Of a DNA stretch of 64,000 bases, positions 42,338 through 51,898 are shown piece by piece (within the stretch, counting starts at the first letter, position 1; each line of letters starts with the position of its first letter). A program made the position numbers and the translations under genes. The notes beneath the pieces are model-generated. The model saw nothing but the letters and a program-made list of their open reading frames with translations, was not told the origin of the DNA and ran no database searches. Origin of the DNA: Paenibacillus typhae. GTDB lineage: Bacteria; Bacillota; Bacilli; Paenibacillales; Paenibacillaceae. The stretch is from positions 1-64,000 of the forward strand of contig NZ_FNDX01000015.1 in NCBI RefSeq assembly GCF_900099765.1, written 5' to 3'.

Positions 42338-43849
42338 TTGAGTACACCAGGAGCAACAGAGCGCAAGCTTATCTTAACCGGGGTTCTGCTGGCCACCTTC
42401 TTGGCAGCCATTGAAGGAACAGTTACGGGGCCGGCCGGGCCGGCAATCGTCGGCGAATTTCAGGGCATCCAATGGCTGAGCTGGATCTTTACCGCCTACC
42501 TGCTGACCATGGCGGTGACAACGCCGATCTTCGGCAAGCTGAGTGACCTGATCGGCCGCAAGCCGGTATTTATGGGGGGAGCGGTTGTCTTTCTGCTCGG
42601 CTCCCTGCTGTGCGGCATTTCGCAGAGCATGGGGCAGCTCATTCTGTTCCGGTCCATTCAGGGTATCGGGGCAGGTGCGCTTATCCCGATGACCTTTACG
42701 ATTATCGGCGATATTTACAGTATTAAGGAGCGGGCCAAGACGCAAGGGCTGCTGAGCTCCGTCTGGGGGATCTCCTCACTTGTAGGCCCGCTGCTCGGGG
42801 GCTATGTGGTGGATTACCTGAGCTGGCGCTGGGTATTTGTGTTTAACCTGCCCTTTGGCCTGCTGTCGATCCTGTTTATTGCCCGTTACCTGAAGGAAGA
42901 AAAGGTAGAACGCGCGGCGAAGAAGATTGATATAACCGGAGTTCTGCTGTTCGCTACAGGGGTAAGTGCGCTGCTGTTCGGCCTTACGGCCGGCGGGCAG
43001 AATCTGGCCTGGACTTCTCCGCTGCTGATCGGCCTGCTGGGGGCGGCGGTTATTCTGCTGGTACTATTCCTGTTTGTGGAGCGGCGGGCACCGGAGCCGA
43101 TGCTTCCGCTGTCGCTGTTCTCTATCCGCAATATTGCCGTGTCTACCGGGGCCAATCTCCTTGTCAGCACCTTGATAATTGGACTATCCACCTACGTGCC
43201 GCTGTGGGTGCAGGGTGTATTCGGCGAAAGTGCGGCGCTCTCCGGTCTGCTGCTGGCCCCGATGTCTGTGGGCTGGACACTGGGCTCCATAGCCGGAGGC
43301 CGGATGATTCTGCGCGCCGGCTCCCGCCGGACAGGCATGCTGGGACTCTCCCTGATTGCCGCTGGGGCAGTAGGCCTTACGTTTATGACCGCAGATTCCT
43401 CGCAGCTGCTGCTTCTCGTTCTGATGATGTTCTGCGGTGTAGGCTTTGGTTATGCGTCTACCGTATTCACGATTATCTCCCAGTCATCTGTCGGACATGA
43501 CCAGCGCGGCGCATCGACGGCGCTGAATACCTTTACCCGCTCACTCGGTCAGACGGTCGGAGTGGCTGTATTCGGGTCCTGGCTGAATCTGAGCATCGAC
43601 AGGCTGCTTGCAGGCCAGCCCGATGCGGTGGTTAGCGGGGCGGATATTAACAGCCTGCTGAACCCGCACGGCGGCAGCACCCTGACCGGCGACGCCTGGA
43701 GCAGCCTGCACGGGGCGCTGGAAGGAGGCCTTCATTCCCTGTTTATTTTGATGGCTGTACTGGCCATCCTGTCACTGATTATTTCCTCAGGCCTGCGACA
43801 GGGGTTACCTTCGCTCGGTCAGGAGAAGGCGAAGCTGAAGGAAGCGTAA
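42338..43849 (+). CDS. MFS transporter, DHA2/EmrB-like drug exporter
   Basis: The 503-residue protein has about 14 membrane spans. Motif A is GKLSDLIGRKPVF and a motif C-like GISSLVGPLLGGYVVDYLSWRW follows helix 5, both typical of the EmrB/QacA drug:proton antiporters. LDHA2-like DE residues occur early (FLAAIEGTVTGPAGP). The TTG start is preceded by GGAGAGGAT. It would export toxic compounds across the cytoplasmic membrane. The next rightward gene lies beyond a repeat region, and the MarR gene points toward it. Confidence 0.85.
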   Translation: MSTPGATERKLILTGVLLATFLAAIEGTVTGPAGPAIVGEFQGIQWLSWIFTAYLLTMAVTTPIFGKLSDLIGRKPVFMGGAVVFLLGSLLCGISQSMGQLILFRSIQGIGAGALIPMTFTIIGDIYSIKERAKTQGLLSSVWGISSLVGPLLGGYVVDYLSWRWVFVFNLPFGLLSILFIARYLKEEKVERAAKKIDITGVLLFATGVSALLFGLTAGGQNLAWTSPLLIGLLGAAVILLVLFLFVERRAPEPMLPLSLFSIRNIAVSTGANLLVSTLIIGLSTYVPLWVQGVFGESAALSGLLLAPMSVGWTLGSIAGGRMILRAGSRRTGMLGLSLIAAGAVGLTFMTADSSQLLLLVLMMFCGVGFGYASTVFTIISQSSVGHDQRGASTALNTFTRSLGQTVGVAVFGSWLNLSIDRLLAGQPDAVVSGADINSLLNPHGGSTLTGDAWSSLHGALEGGLHSLFILMAVLAILSLIISSGLRQGLPSLGQEKAKLKEA

Positions 43850-43979
43850 TATGGGGACACAGGCCTCTGTAGATAAAACTAGTGCAGCAGTTGTAAGTCC
43901 AGGCATTCCCTGGAGTCAAATCCCCAGACTGAATAATCAGCATAGGGCTTACATAGTACGTATACCTGTGCGTTCATCA

Positions 43980-44171
43980 GACTAAGTGAATTTACTCCAT
44001 CTATTTTTCGGGTATAAGGGTGTTTTGAGAAATTAGGTGGAAAAACGCTACTTAATTTCTCCGGATTTGCTTCATAAGGCTGTTTTGCCCCGATATAAGT
44101 GACGTTTATCCACTTAGTTATCGTAAATGCTGCTAAAAGGGGAAATTAAGTGGCGATAATCCACCTATATT
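43980..44171. repeat. Four-unit dyad-symmetric intergenic repeat, copy B
   Basis: Units lie at about 43982, 44033, 44093 and 44144, with offsets 0, 51, 111 and 162. The second unit is GGTGGAAAAACGCTACTT; the last two are inverted, so the array is symmetric about 44076. The spacing is the same as in the copies at 13497 and 56403. Confidence 0.85.
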
Positions 44172-44215
44172 AATTGAGCTTGTGCGCAATCCTTACTATA
44201 CATAATTACACACAG

Positions 44216-44253
44216 AAACGGCTGCACTGTCCATAAGGACGCTGCAGCCGTTT
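44216..44253. terminator. Terminator-like hairpin
   Basis: AAACGGCTGCA and its complement TGCAGCCGTTT are separated by a 16-nt loop, with TATTTG after. It lies after copy B and before the MarR gene's 3' end. Confidence 0.6.
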
Positions 44254-44290
44254 ATTTGTAGAATTGTTTATGTAAGAGGCAGTTAAAGTG

Positions 44291-44328
44291 AAAGCAGAGA
44301 TAGTGAATGAATTCACTATCTCTGCTTT
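44291..44328. terminator. Perfect 17-bp hairpin at the 3' side of the MarR gene
   Basis: AAAGCAGAGATAGTGAA pairs exactly with TTCACTATCTCTGCTTT around a TGAA loop. Neither strand has a long T-run, so it could also be a transcript-end structure or operator. Confidence 0.55.
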
Positions 44329-44337
44329 GCCTGTAGG

Positions 44338-44805
44338 CTACTTGCGGGGCAGTGGCGAGAGCTTCTCAGCCTGCAGGCCCATCTTCTTGAGCAGGACAAT
44401 CATCTGCTCCTTCTCTTCATCGTTCAATCCGCTGAAAGCCAGGTGCAGGCGTTCCGAATATTTCGGATACATTTCGCTCATCAGCTGTTCGCCTTCGGCT
44501 GTCAATTCAGCAAAGATCACACGGCGGTCATTGGCACAAGGCTTGCGCTGCAGGTAGCCGCGTTCCTCAAGCTTATCAATGACATAAGTGACGTTGCCGC
44601 TCTGCAGCAGCAGCTTGGCTCCGATCTGCTGAATCGGCTGAGGACCTTTGTAGTACAGGACCTCCATAACAGCAAAGGCTGTAGGATTAAATCCTTCAAT
44701 CTTGCTTCCGGTAACGGCATGCTCGTTAATACTCTTGAAAGACTTGGCAAAAACCCGGTACAAATGCAGTGTTAACTGAGTGTCGCGTTCATAGGATTGT
44801 ATCAT
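44338..44805 (-). CDS. MarR-family regulator, MhqR-like
   Basis: The 155-residue protein is a winged-helix MarR: PQPIQQIGAKLLLQSGNVTYVIDKLEERGYLQRK and the wing PCANDRRVIFAELTAEGEQLM. It resembles the quinone- and catechol-responsive MhqR/YkvE branch. It is divergent from the MFS gene at 45165 and convergent to the DHA2 MFS gene. Control of the neighbouring transporter is likely. GGAGAAGC on the minus strand precedes the ATG. Confidence 0.8.
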   Translation of the reverse strand: MIQSYERDTQLTLHLYRVFAKSFKSINEHAVTGSKIEGFNPTAFAVMEVLYYKGPQPIQQIGAKLLLQSGNVTYVIDKLEERGYLQRKPCANDRRVIFAELTAEGEQLMSEMYPKYSERLHLAFSGLNDEEKEQMIVLLKKMGLQAEKLSPLPRK

Positions 44806-45164
44806 GCTTCTCCACCCTCTATCGTTATCGTTAGTCGCACAGGTCGCCCCGTACGTAAGGAATCATGGACCCGGCTGCACCTTAAATGTGCAGTTAAATT
44901 TGAGATACCCTTACAATACGGCAAACAATGGCTTCAAGAACATGTGATTTGTCACAATGAGCACACTTTTAATTATTAAAAATCAAACATTTTTTTGGCG
45001 GTGACTCTATTTTGGGCAAAAGAGTGTCAAATTTGCGATCCGCCCCAGGCAGGAAAGGGGGTTCCGCCCCGGGAACCACCGATATTTACAGCCGGGGATT
45101 GATGAGGGACGCACCTGATTCCCGTACTATTAATTCAAATATGCAGATACGGGAGGATAAAATA
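44806..45164. other. Divergent intergenic region between the MarR and MFS genes
   Basis: The 359-bp region is AT-rich at 44880-45000 and contains the likely promoters for both directions. A GGTTCC-GCCCCG-GGAACC hairpin is near 45060 and an inverted CCCGTA/TACGGG pair (45121 and 45149) overlaps the MFS ribosome binding site. The longer frame running through it is not a gene. Confidence 0.5.
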
Positions 45165-46478
45165 ATGAAGGAACCAAACAACGCAGCGCTGGCGGATGAA
45201 AAGCTGACCGCTAACCGGCCGTTTATGCTGCTGATTGCTGCACAGCTGATTTCCAATATAGGCGATTGGCTGCATTTTCTTGCCCTGTTGACCATGGTCG
45301 GCCTGAAATGGCAGGCCAGTCCGTGGGAGATCACGGCAATTTCTCTGTGTATGGCAGTGCCGATGCTGCTCGGGGGAGCACTGGGCGGATATCTGGGCGA
45401 TACCTTTGACCGCAAGGCTATCATGATCGGCTCGGATCTGGCCCGTGCCGGGATAGTAGCCAGTATTGTGTTTGCCGGCTCCCTATGGCAGGTTTACCTG
45501 CTGCTTATAGCTAAAGGAATGATGGATGTCCTGTTCTCTCCGGCCAAAAGCGGCAAGCTCAAGGAGCTTGTCCCCTCTGCCCACATGGACCGTGCTGTTG
45601 CTCTAAGCTCGTCCATTGAGCAGATTACCAAAATTATCGGTCCGGCATTCGGTGGTTTGCTCGTCGCGGCATTCGGAATTTCTGCCTGCTATCTGCTGGA
45701 TTCGGCCACCTATCTGCTCTCTGCAGCCATTCTGCTGGCAGTGCCGCGGGCAGGGAAATACAAGACAGCCCGCGGGGCGGAAGCTGCGCCGAAATTGCCG
45801 GGCCGCGCATCCTTTCTCAGGGAAGCAGGTGCCGGACTCCGGCTGATTACCGGAATGCCTGCTGCATTAGGGGGGCTTGTCATGCTGGTGACAGTGCTGC
45901 TGGTGCTGCAGATTGCTGACTCCCAGACGGTAACGCTGTTCCGGGACATTCCCGGCATCAGCGGCGATATGCTCGGCTGGTGTCTGGCTGCCAGCGGACT
46001 TGGTACGCTGCTCTCAGCGCTTGCCGCAAGACGTACAGGCAGGCGGCCGCTGATCTTTATGAGTGCAGGAGCCATCCTTATGGGCTCCGTATTTACCGCC
46101 GCAGCAATCGTAACTGCACATGGGGAGGCGGGATTGTGGATGAACATTATACTGTTCGGCTCATTTGCGGCGGCGGGAGCAGGGGCGGGGCTTGTGTTCA
46201 TCCCATTCTATGCGATGCTGCAGCGGCGGACACCTGAAGCCTACACAGGGCGGGTATTCGGTACGGTGAACAGCCTGACCAGCGCTGCAGCCATTCTCGG
46301 ACCTGTAGCAGGCGGTGCACTTGTGACAGCATCCGGAGCAGTTCCCGCCTTTATCTTGTCCGGTGTACTGTCAGCCCTGCTTGGCCTTGCCATGCTGCTA
46401 TTGTGCGGACGGATCGAGGCCAGGGACAGGATGGCCGGAACGGAGCCGCAAGTAATGTTTGAAGTCTCCCAGCCATAG
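45165..46478 (+). CDS. MFS transporter, MFS_3/EntS-like
   Basis: A protein of about 437 residues; the ATG at 45165 follows GGGAGGATAAAATA. It has 12 predicted spans, with FLALLTMVGLKWQASPWEITAIS, GGYLGDTFDRKAIMIGSD (motif A) and ALSSSIEQITKIIGPAFGGLL. This subgroup includes siderophore and macrolide exporters. It is divergent from the MhqR-like gene, which may repress it. Substrate unknown. Confidence 0.85.
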   Translation: MKEPNNAALADEKLTANRPFMLLIAAQLISNIGDWLHFLALLTMVGLKWQASPWEITAISLCMAVPMLLGGALGGYLGDTFDRKAIMIGSDLARAGIVASIVFAGSLWQVYLLLIAKGMMDVLFSPAKSGKLKELVPSAHMDRAVALSSSIEQITKIIGPAFGGLLVAAFGISACYLLDSATYLLSAAILLAVPRAGKYKTARGAEAAPKLPGRASFLREAGAGLRLITGMPAALGGLVMLVTVLLVLQIADSQTVTLFRDIPGISGDMLGWCLAASGLGTLLSALAARRTGRRPLIFMSAGAILMGSVFTAAAIVTAHGEAGLWMNIILFGSFAAAGAGAGLVFIPFYAMLQRRTPEAYTGRVFGTVNSLTSAAAILGPVAGGALVTASGAVPAFILSGVLSALLGLAMLLLCGRIEARDRMAGTEPQVMFEVSQP

Positions 46479-46489
46479 TCCTTATAATG

Positions 46490-46516
46490 GTAAAAAGCCC
46501 GGTTAACAGCCGGGAC
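46490..46516 (+). terminator. Weak hairpin between the MFS and EcsA genes
   Basis: CCCGG and CCGGG pair around TTAACAG, preceded by an A-run; no T-run follows. It may be a weak terminator or a leader feature. Confidence 0.3.
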
Positions 46517-46538
46517 AAAGTGTATTCAACATTAGGAG

Positions 46539-47282
46539 ATGGAAAGCGGAATGGAAGAGATAGAAGAGTTGGGGGAAGAGCGGGAAATTGTTCTGGATGT
46601 CGATATTGAAGAGGCCGGGTATGAGGCGGGGGACAAACGGATTTCCGACATCTTCTTCCAGGTCCGGCGCGGAGAGCTGCTGGGACTGATCGGCCCGAAT
46701 GGTGCCGGCAAAAGTACGACGATTAAGACGCTGCTCGGCCTGCTTAAGCACGCCAAAGCTAAAGTGACGATTGGCGGAGCGAATAAATCCTATGCCTATG
46801 TGCCGGAACAGCCGGTATTCTACGAGGATCTGACACTCTGGGAGCATTTGGATCTGGCTGCCGCAGCTTACGGCCTGCCATATGACCAGTTTGAGCCGGC
46901 TGCAGAGAAGCTGCTGGTGCAGTTCGGCATGAGTCATGTGCGTGACGATCTTCCGGCAGGCTTCTCCAAGGGCATGAAGCAGAAAATGATGCTGATGCTC
47001 GGCTTTCTCGTTCAACCTGACGTATACATCGTCGATGAGCCGTTTATCGGGCTGGACCCGCGGGCGACGAAGGATTTCCTGCGGCTGCTGGAAGCTGAGC
47101 GGAAGCGCGGGGCAGGCGTGCTCATGTCTACGCATGTCCTCGACACGGCGGAGAAAATCTGTGACAGCTTCGTGCTGATCTCCGGCGGCGAAATAGCAGC
47201 AACAGGCACGCTGGAGGAAATCCGCGATATTGCCGATCTGCCGGAGGGGTCGTTGTTTGATTGCTTCGACGAATTGACATGA
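46539..47282 (+). CDS. ecsA: ABC transporter ATP-binding protein EcsA-like
   Basis: The 247-residue ATPase has Walker A GPNGAGKST, signature FSKGMKQKMML, Walker B VYIVDEPFIGLDP and switch STHVLDT. The position before an EcsB-type permease and the FSKGMKQK signature match EcsA of Bacillus. Ecs affects membrane proteolysis and secretion there. The first ATG (46539) is only 1 bp from AGGAG and a second ATG (46551) is an alternative. The gene overlaps ecsB by 4 bp. Confidence 0.88.
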   Translation: MESGMEEIEELGEEREIVLDVDIEEAGYEAGDKRISDIFFQVRRGELLGLIGPNGAGKSTTIKTLLGLLKHAKAKVTIGGANKSYAYVPEQPVFYEDLTLWEHLDLAAAAYGLPYDQFEPAAEKLLVQFGMSHVRDDLPAGFSKGMKQKMMLMLGFLVQPDVYIVDEPFIGLDPRATKDFLRLLEAERKRGAGVLMSTHVLDTAEKICDSFVLISGGEIAATGTLEEIRDIADLPEGSLFDCFDELT

Positions 47283-48574
47283 GGGGGCGGGAGCATACGG
47301 CTGCAGATAGCAGTCCCCGCTCAGCAGGAAGAGGCTACGCATTCCCTACCGGGCCGCGCCTGTTCAAACGGCGGCTGTTCTCGCATTGGCGCGAGCAATC
47401 GGCCATTATCCGGACGGCTGCGGACTGGACGGTGCTGCTCTATATTGTGATTCCCGGCGGCCTGCTGGGCGGCCGGTTCTACTATGGCTTCTGGTCGGGC
47501 GCGGTCCCGGCCTGGACGACAGTCCTTCCTTTCATTACCCTTCTGCTGCTGCTTGCAGTCCTGCTGCTGACCGGCGGAATGGTACTGCTGCTGCAGGAAG
47601 GCGATCTGCTGTTTCTCAGACAGCGGCAGAACTGGATAAGAAGCATCCTGCTGCGCGGGATGATTTACAGCATGACCGTAACTGCGCTCAAAATAGCCGC
47701 TGTATACGCTGTTCTGCTGCCCTTTATTATCCGCGGCTACGGGATCAGTCCGGCAGCGGCCGGAGCGCTGCTGCTGCTGACAATCACTGCCGGGTGGAGC
47801 ATCAAGCTGCTGGGGCATATCGTCAGGGTACAGCGTCAGGGCTTCCGCCGCTGGCTGCGGCTGCTTCCCGCTGTTACAGTGCCCGCCGGGCTGTATGTAT
47901 GGCTGGCACTGCTCTGGCAGAACAGCCCCTGGCTGCTGCTTGCGTCCGCCGCTATATACGCAGCAGTAACCATCTGGGCTCTGCGTTACCGTCTCAGTCT
48001 GCAAGGAACCTTCCTCAGCGATGTACGCGAGGACTACAAGCAGCGGATGCAAATTGCCGGCCTGCTGCTGCGGGGCGTGCTGGATAAGCCGCGCCCCACC
48101 CGGTACAAGCCTTGGATCTTCCGCAGATCTCAGCCCCTGCTGTCCTCCAGGCAGCCGGAGAGCCGCTTTACTGCTGCCGGAATCAAGGCGCTGGTACGCA
48201 ATCCGGCTCACCTGAAGCTGTATTTATCGTTTACGGGCGTATCGATGAGTGCACTCCTTATTGCTCCGGCCTTCCTAAAATGGTTCCTGTTTATCGTGCT
48301 GGCTTTATTAATGTGCTACTGGCTGAGCTCCTTCTGGCTGCTCTTCGCCGGGGATGATTATATCGGCATCCTGCCGTTTACGAAGGCTCAGAAGGCCGCA
48401 GCCGGCTCCAAGGCTATGCTGATTCTGGCTATTCCGTACACCGTCCTGTGCTCCGCAGTCGTCTGTATTCCGCTGTACGGCTGGTGGGGGCTGCTGCTGT
48501 TTGCCCCGCTGGGCTTTGGTATCGGAACATTCATCGCCCGGATTTACAGCACAATCCGTCTGACAGAGCATTAA
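47279..48574 (+). CDS. ecsB: EcsB-like ABC transporter permease
   Basis: A protein of about 431 residues starting at ATG 47279, which overlaps the EcsA stop codon by 4 bp; no separate ribosome binding site is seen, so translation is coupled. About ten membrane segments are present, with LFKRRLFSHWREQSAIIRTAADW near the N-terminus as in EcsB. It partners with EcsA. No ecsC lies downstream. Confidence 0.85.
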   Translation: MRGREHTAADSSPRSAGRGYAFPTGPRLFKRRLFSHWREQSAIIRTAADWTVLLYIVIPGGLLGGRFYYGFWSGAVPAWTTVLPFITLLLLLAVLLLTGGMVLLLQEGDLLFLRQRQNWIRSILLRGMIYSMTVTALKIAAVYAVLLPFIIRGYGISPAAAGALLLLTITAGWSIKLLGHIVRVQRQGFRRWLRLLPAVTVPAGLYVWLALLWQNSPWLLLASAAIYAAVTIWALRYRLSLQGTFLSDVREDYKQRMQIAGLLLRGVLDKPRPTRYKPWIFRRSQPLLSSRQPESRFTAAGIKALVRNPAHLKLYLSFTGVSMSALLIAPAFLKWFLFIVLALLMCYWLSSFWLLFAGDDYIGILPFTKAQKAAAGSKAMLILAIPYTVLCSAVVCIPLYGWWGLLLFAPLGFGIGTFIARIYSTIRLTEH

Positions 48575-48589
48575 ACGCTCTGAAACCTC

Positions 48590-48632
48590 AAAAAAGCGTT
48601 GCCGCGCATAGGACGCAGGCAACGCTTTTTGG
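48590..48632. terminator. Bidirectional terminator
   Basis: AAAAAGCGTTGCC and GGCAACGCTTTTT form a strong stem between ecsB and the convergent flavoprotein gene. Confidence 0.88.
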
Positions 48633-48654
48633 CACCTCTAGAGAAGAAGTGCTC

Positions 48655-49917
48655 CTATCCAAGCCGGGTCGCGGCGTTTTCTCCGGCCATATAGCCTGTA
48701 GAGAAAGCCGCCGTAATGTTGTAGCCTCCGGTGTAGCCGTGAATATCAAGGATCTCACCGCAGAAATACAGGCCCTCCATCAGCTTGGACTGCATCGTTT
48801 TTGGATCAACCTCTTTGAGGTTAATGCCTCCGCCAGTAACAAAAGCCTCCTCGATCGACAGAGTGCCGTATACCCTGATCGGAAACCGTTTGACCAGCTG
48901 GGCAAGCTGCTGCCAGTCCTGCTTGGGGATATTGTCATAAGTAAGATTATCCGGCAGCCCTGCCCTCTGCAGCAGAATCGGGATAATCCGCTCAGGCAGA
49001 TAGCCCTTCAGTACATTTTTGACCGATTTTTTTGATTCATTGGCGGCGAGCCTCAGCGTTTCGTTATACACATCTTCTTTACTCTTTTCGGGCAGGAAAT
49101 CAATCGAGACTTCAATGTTGCCGCTGGCGTACTGCTTCAGGGCTTTGACGACAAACTGGCTGCAGCGCAGGGCAATCGGTCCGGAAATGCCAAAGTGGGT
49201 AAACAGCATATCCCCCTGGTGCTCAATAAGCTTTTTGCCTTTGGGATTCCATACGGACAGGGATACCTCTCGCAGAGAGAGGCCCTGAAGCTCCTTGCTC
49301 TGGATAAAAGGTTCATTGGAGGTAAGCGGAACCTCGGTCGGGAAAAGCTCTGTGATCGTATGACCCGCCTGTTCAGCCCAGGCATAGCCGTCTCCAGTTG
49401 AGCCGGTCTGGGGTACAGATTTGCCGCCGGATGCGACAATGACACTGCGGGCCTCTATAACCTCGCCGCTTTGCAGGCGGACACCCTCAACCCGTCCTTC
49501 CTTGTAGAGAAGCTCGCGTACCGGTGCGTGCAGCCGGATCTGCACTCCCTGCCCCCGCACCTGATTGACCAGGGTGTCCACAACCGTTTTCGCTTTATCG
49601 CTTACCGGAAACATCCGCCCGTTGTCCTCTTCCTTCAGCCGGATTCCTAAATTCTCAAAAAAGGCGATAATGTCTTTATTGTTGAACTGGGAAAACGCGC
49701 TGTAAAGAAACCGGCCGTTTCCCGGAATATACTTGATCAGCTCATCAATCTCTTTATTGTTGGTGACATTGCAGCGGCCCCCGCCGGAGATGCCCAGCTT
49801 GCGCCCCAGCTTGTCCCCTTTTTCCAGTAAAAGCACCTTCCCGCCCTTGCTGCTTGCTGCAATACCAGCCATCAGACCGGCAGAGCCCCCGCCGATTATG
49901 ATTACATCGTATCTCAT
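48655..49917 (-). CDS. NAD(P)/FAD-dependent oxidoreductase, HI0933 family
   Basis: The 420-residue flavoprotein has the N-terminal FAD motif DVIIIGGGSAGLMAGIAAS and GKKLGIS... GGGRCNVTN (about residues 40-52), the latter typical of HI0933/YtfP-like proteins. A C-terminal GLYFCGEILDIHGYTGGYN closes the fold. Substrate is unknown; related proteins are annotated as aminoacetone oxidase-like. It is transcribed leftward and alone. Confidence 0.85.
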   Translation of the reverse strand: MRYDVIIIGGGSAGLMAGIAASSKGGKVLLLEKGDKLGRKLGISGGGRCNVTNNKEIDELIKYIPGNGRFLYSAFSQFNNKDIIAFFENLGIRLKEEDNGRMFPVSDKAKTVVDTLVNQVRGQGVQIRLHAPVRELLYKEGRVEGVRLQSGEVIEARSVIVASGGKSVPQTGSTGDGYAWAEQAGHTITELFPTEVPLTSNEPFIQSKELQGLSLREVSLSVWNPKGKKLIEHQGDMLFTHFGISGPIALRCSQFVVKALKQYASGNIEVSIDFLPEKSKEDVYNETLRLAANESKKSVKNVLKGYLPERIIPILLQRAGLPDNLTYDNIPKQDWQQLAQLVKRFPIRVYGTLSIEEAFVTGGGINLKEVDPKTMQSKLMEGLYFCGEILDIHGYTGGYNITAAFSTGYMAGENAATRLG

Positions 49918-50068
49918 TTATTTTACTCCCAAACTGTTTGTTTCCTTTAATTTTACCATGTCAGCCGTTTCAATGCAGCGCCCGGATCTATGCTGGATTT
50001 CCGTTGTCAGAACGGCCCCGGCTATGCTTTAATCTTAAGTAGAAAGGGTATTTTGTCTAACTCAGGGA

Positions 50069-51778
50069 GTGATTGCAATTATTGAGGAGATTAAGGATAT
50101 TCTATTGCAGATATCGGCAGCCGGTTCCTTTTTGTTGGTGTTTCAATGGTGGCTGGACCAGGGTCAGATGACCCGCAGGAACAGCCGTCTCCCTGATGAT
50201 TTGTCCCTTCTGGTTATCGGCTGTGCGCTCAGCGTTGCTGTCTGTACGATCCTTTCCTCGTCACTGGCCGGAGGGGTCTATCTTAATCTTGCGGTCCTGC
50301 CGGCTTTTATCGGCATCCTGTATGCGCCTTTCCGTTCCGGGCTGAGCCTGGCAGCATTCTTTCTGCTGAGTACCGCCCTGTCCTCTGAGCCGGCGGGTCT
50401 GAGCGCCATCATCATTAATTCTGGGGCTTTGCTGTATCCACTGCTCTTTGGATTAGCGCGCCCTTTCAAACAGGCTAAATGTTTGGAAAAGGTAATGCTG
50501 CTGTGGGCAGTATTGTTCCCGTGCATGTTCTTCATTGTCATGGTGCCCAATATGCAGAAGATCCGTGAGGCGCAGACATTCAACTCTGAGGTAATACTGG
50601 TTACAGCCTACCTGTTTGTTGCTGTAATAACAGGCGCTCTGCTGATCTTTTGCATCGAAACCGCCTGGGATAAGGTTCTGGTAAAAGAGAAGATGGAGGG
50701 CCTGTCGGAACGGTTTATGTGGGAATCCAAAAAACTTGAGCAGGTCACAGATATTGTCCAGCTTAACATTATGTCGATGAATGAACTCGGCTATATTACA
50801 GAGCTCAATGAGTTCATGCTGAAGCTGATCCGCAGGCACTATCCAGATTATACAAGAGAGCTGATTCTTTCCCGGCAGGCGGCGCTGCTGTTCGCAGACT
50901 GTGTGGACAAGCAGACCTATATGCAGCTGAAGGCCATTTTTAATAATAAACAGCGCTCCAATGCCAAAATAAACTGCGGAGACTACATTTATCAGGTATA
51001 CACGGCTCCGGTTCAGCAAGGTTCGGGTTTTCCGGACGGCGTGGTAATGATTGTACAGGATGTGACGGAGGAAGAGAAAATCCGCACGGAGCTGGATCAT
51101 GCCGAACGGCTGACGCTGGTAGGGCAGATGGCGGCCGGCATCACTCATGAGATCCGTAATCCCATGGCCGTAGTGCGCGGGTTCCTGCAGCTCATGCGGG
51201 AGAAAAGTCCGGAGGAGCTTGATTCCTATTACCAGATCGTAATGGATGAGCTGGACCGTGCCAACGGAATCATTGATGATTTTCTGTCGCTGGCCCAAAG
51301 CAGGGTTTCGGACAAAGAACTGGTTCAGCTCCATCATATAATAGAAGAATTGTCTCCGCTGATCTGGGCGGATGCCAATCTGCGCGGCCAGAGCGTTGAG
51401 CTGAACACAGCTCCTGCCCTGCCTCTCCTCAGGCTGAATGTCCGGGAGGTCAAGCAGCTGATTCTGAATCTGGCCCGAAACGGAATGGAAGCCATGGAGG
51501 CGAAGGGAGTGCTGACTCTGGAGACCCGGGTGAACAACAGCAACATTGAACTGGTGATTAGGGATACCGGCAGCGGGATTGCGCAGGACAAGATAGTGAA
51601 TTTATTCACAAATTTTTATACTACCAAGACACAGGGAACAGGTCTCGGCCTGCCGCTGTGTTTGAGTATTGTTGAGCGGCATAACGGTAGCATAAGGGTG
51701 GATTCTACAGTGGGGGAAGGAACTGCCTTTACCATAGTTCTGCCTTTTGAGGTCGCCGAAGACAACCTTGTGGGATAA
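50069..51778 (+). CDS. Sporulation-type sensor histidine kinase, 6-TM with PAS
   Basis: The 569-residue kinase has about six N-terminal membrane spans (residues 15-195), a PAS-like region (about 220-340), and a kinase core with phospho-acceptor His in MAAGITHEIRNPMAVVRGFLQ, N box LNLARNGMEAME and G boxes IRDTGSGIAQD and GTGLGLPLC. No response regulator gene is adjacent, as in orphan KinB-like phosphorelay kinases that feed Spo0F. The GTG start is weak, since GGGAG abuts it; TTG at 50105 is possible. Confidence 0.85.
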   Translation: MIAIIEEIKDILLQISAAGSFLLVFQWWLDQGQMTRRNSRLPDDLSLLVIGCALSVAVCTILSSSLAGGVYLNLAVLPAFIGILYAPFRSGLSLAAFFLLSTALSSEPAGLSAIIINSGALLYPLLFGLARPFKQAKCLEKVMLLWAVLFPCMFFIVMVPNMQKIREAQTFNSEVILVTAYLFVAVITGALLIFCIETAWDKVLVKEKMEGLSERFMWESKKLEQVTDIVQLNIMSMNELGYITELNEFMLKLIRRHYPDYTRELILSRQAALLFADCVDKQTYMQLKAIFNNKQRSNAKINCGDYIYQVYTAPVQQGSGFPDGVVMIVQDVTEEEKIRTELDHAERLTLVGQMAAGITHEIRNPMAVVRGFLQLMREKSPEELDSYYQIVMDELDRANGIIDDFLSLAQSRVSDKELVQLHHIIEELSPLIWADANLRGQSVELNTAPALPLLRLNVREVKQLILNLARNGMEAMEAKGVLTLETRVNNSNIELVIRDTGSGIAQDKIVNLFTNFYTTKTQGTGLGLPLCLSIVERHNGSIRVDSTVGEGTAFTIVLPFEVAEDNLVG

Positions 51779-51898
51779 GGGGGAAGTCCAGCCCGCATTC
51801 CTTGCTTTCACAGGGTATGTATGTATAATAAAGTTAGTGATTGCTGCGGTAATGCAGCCTAACTTTACATTCAAGAGGCAAAGGAGAGTGCAGAAGAA

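Noticed and set aside
45012..45164. N-terminal extension of the MFS gene at 45165
   Set aside because: The extension is hydrophilic, not family-like, and the ribosome binding site favours 45165.
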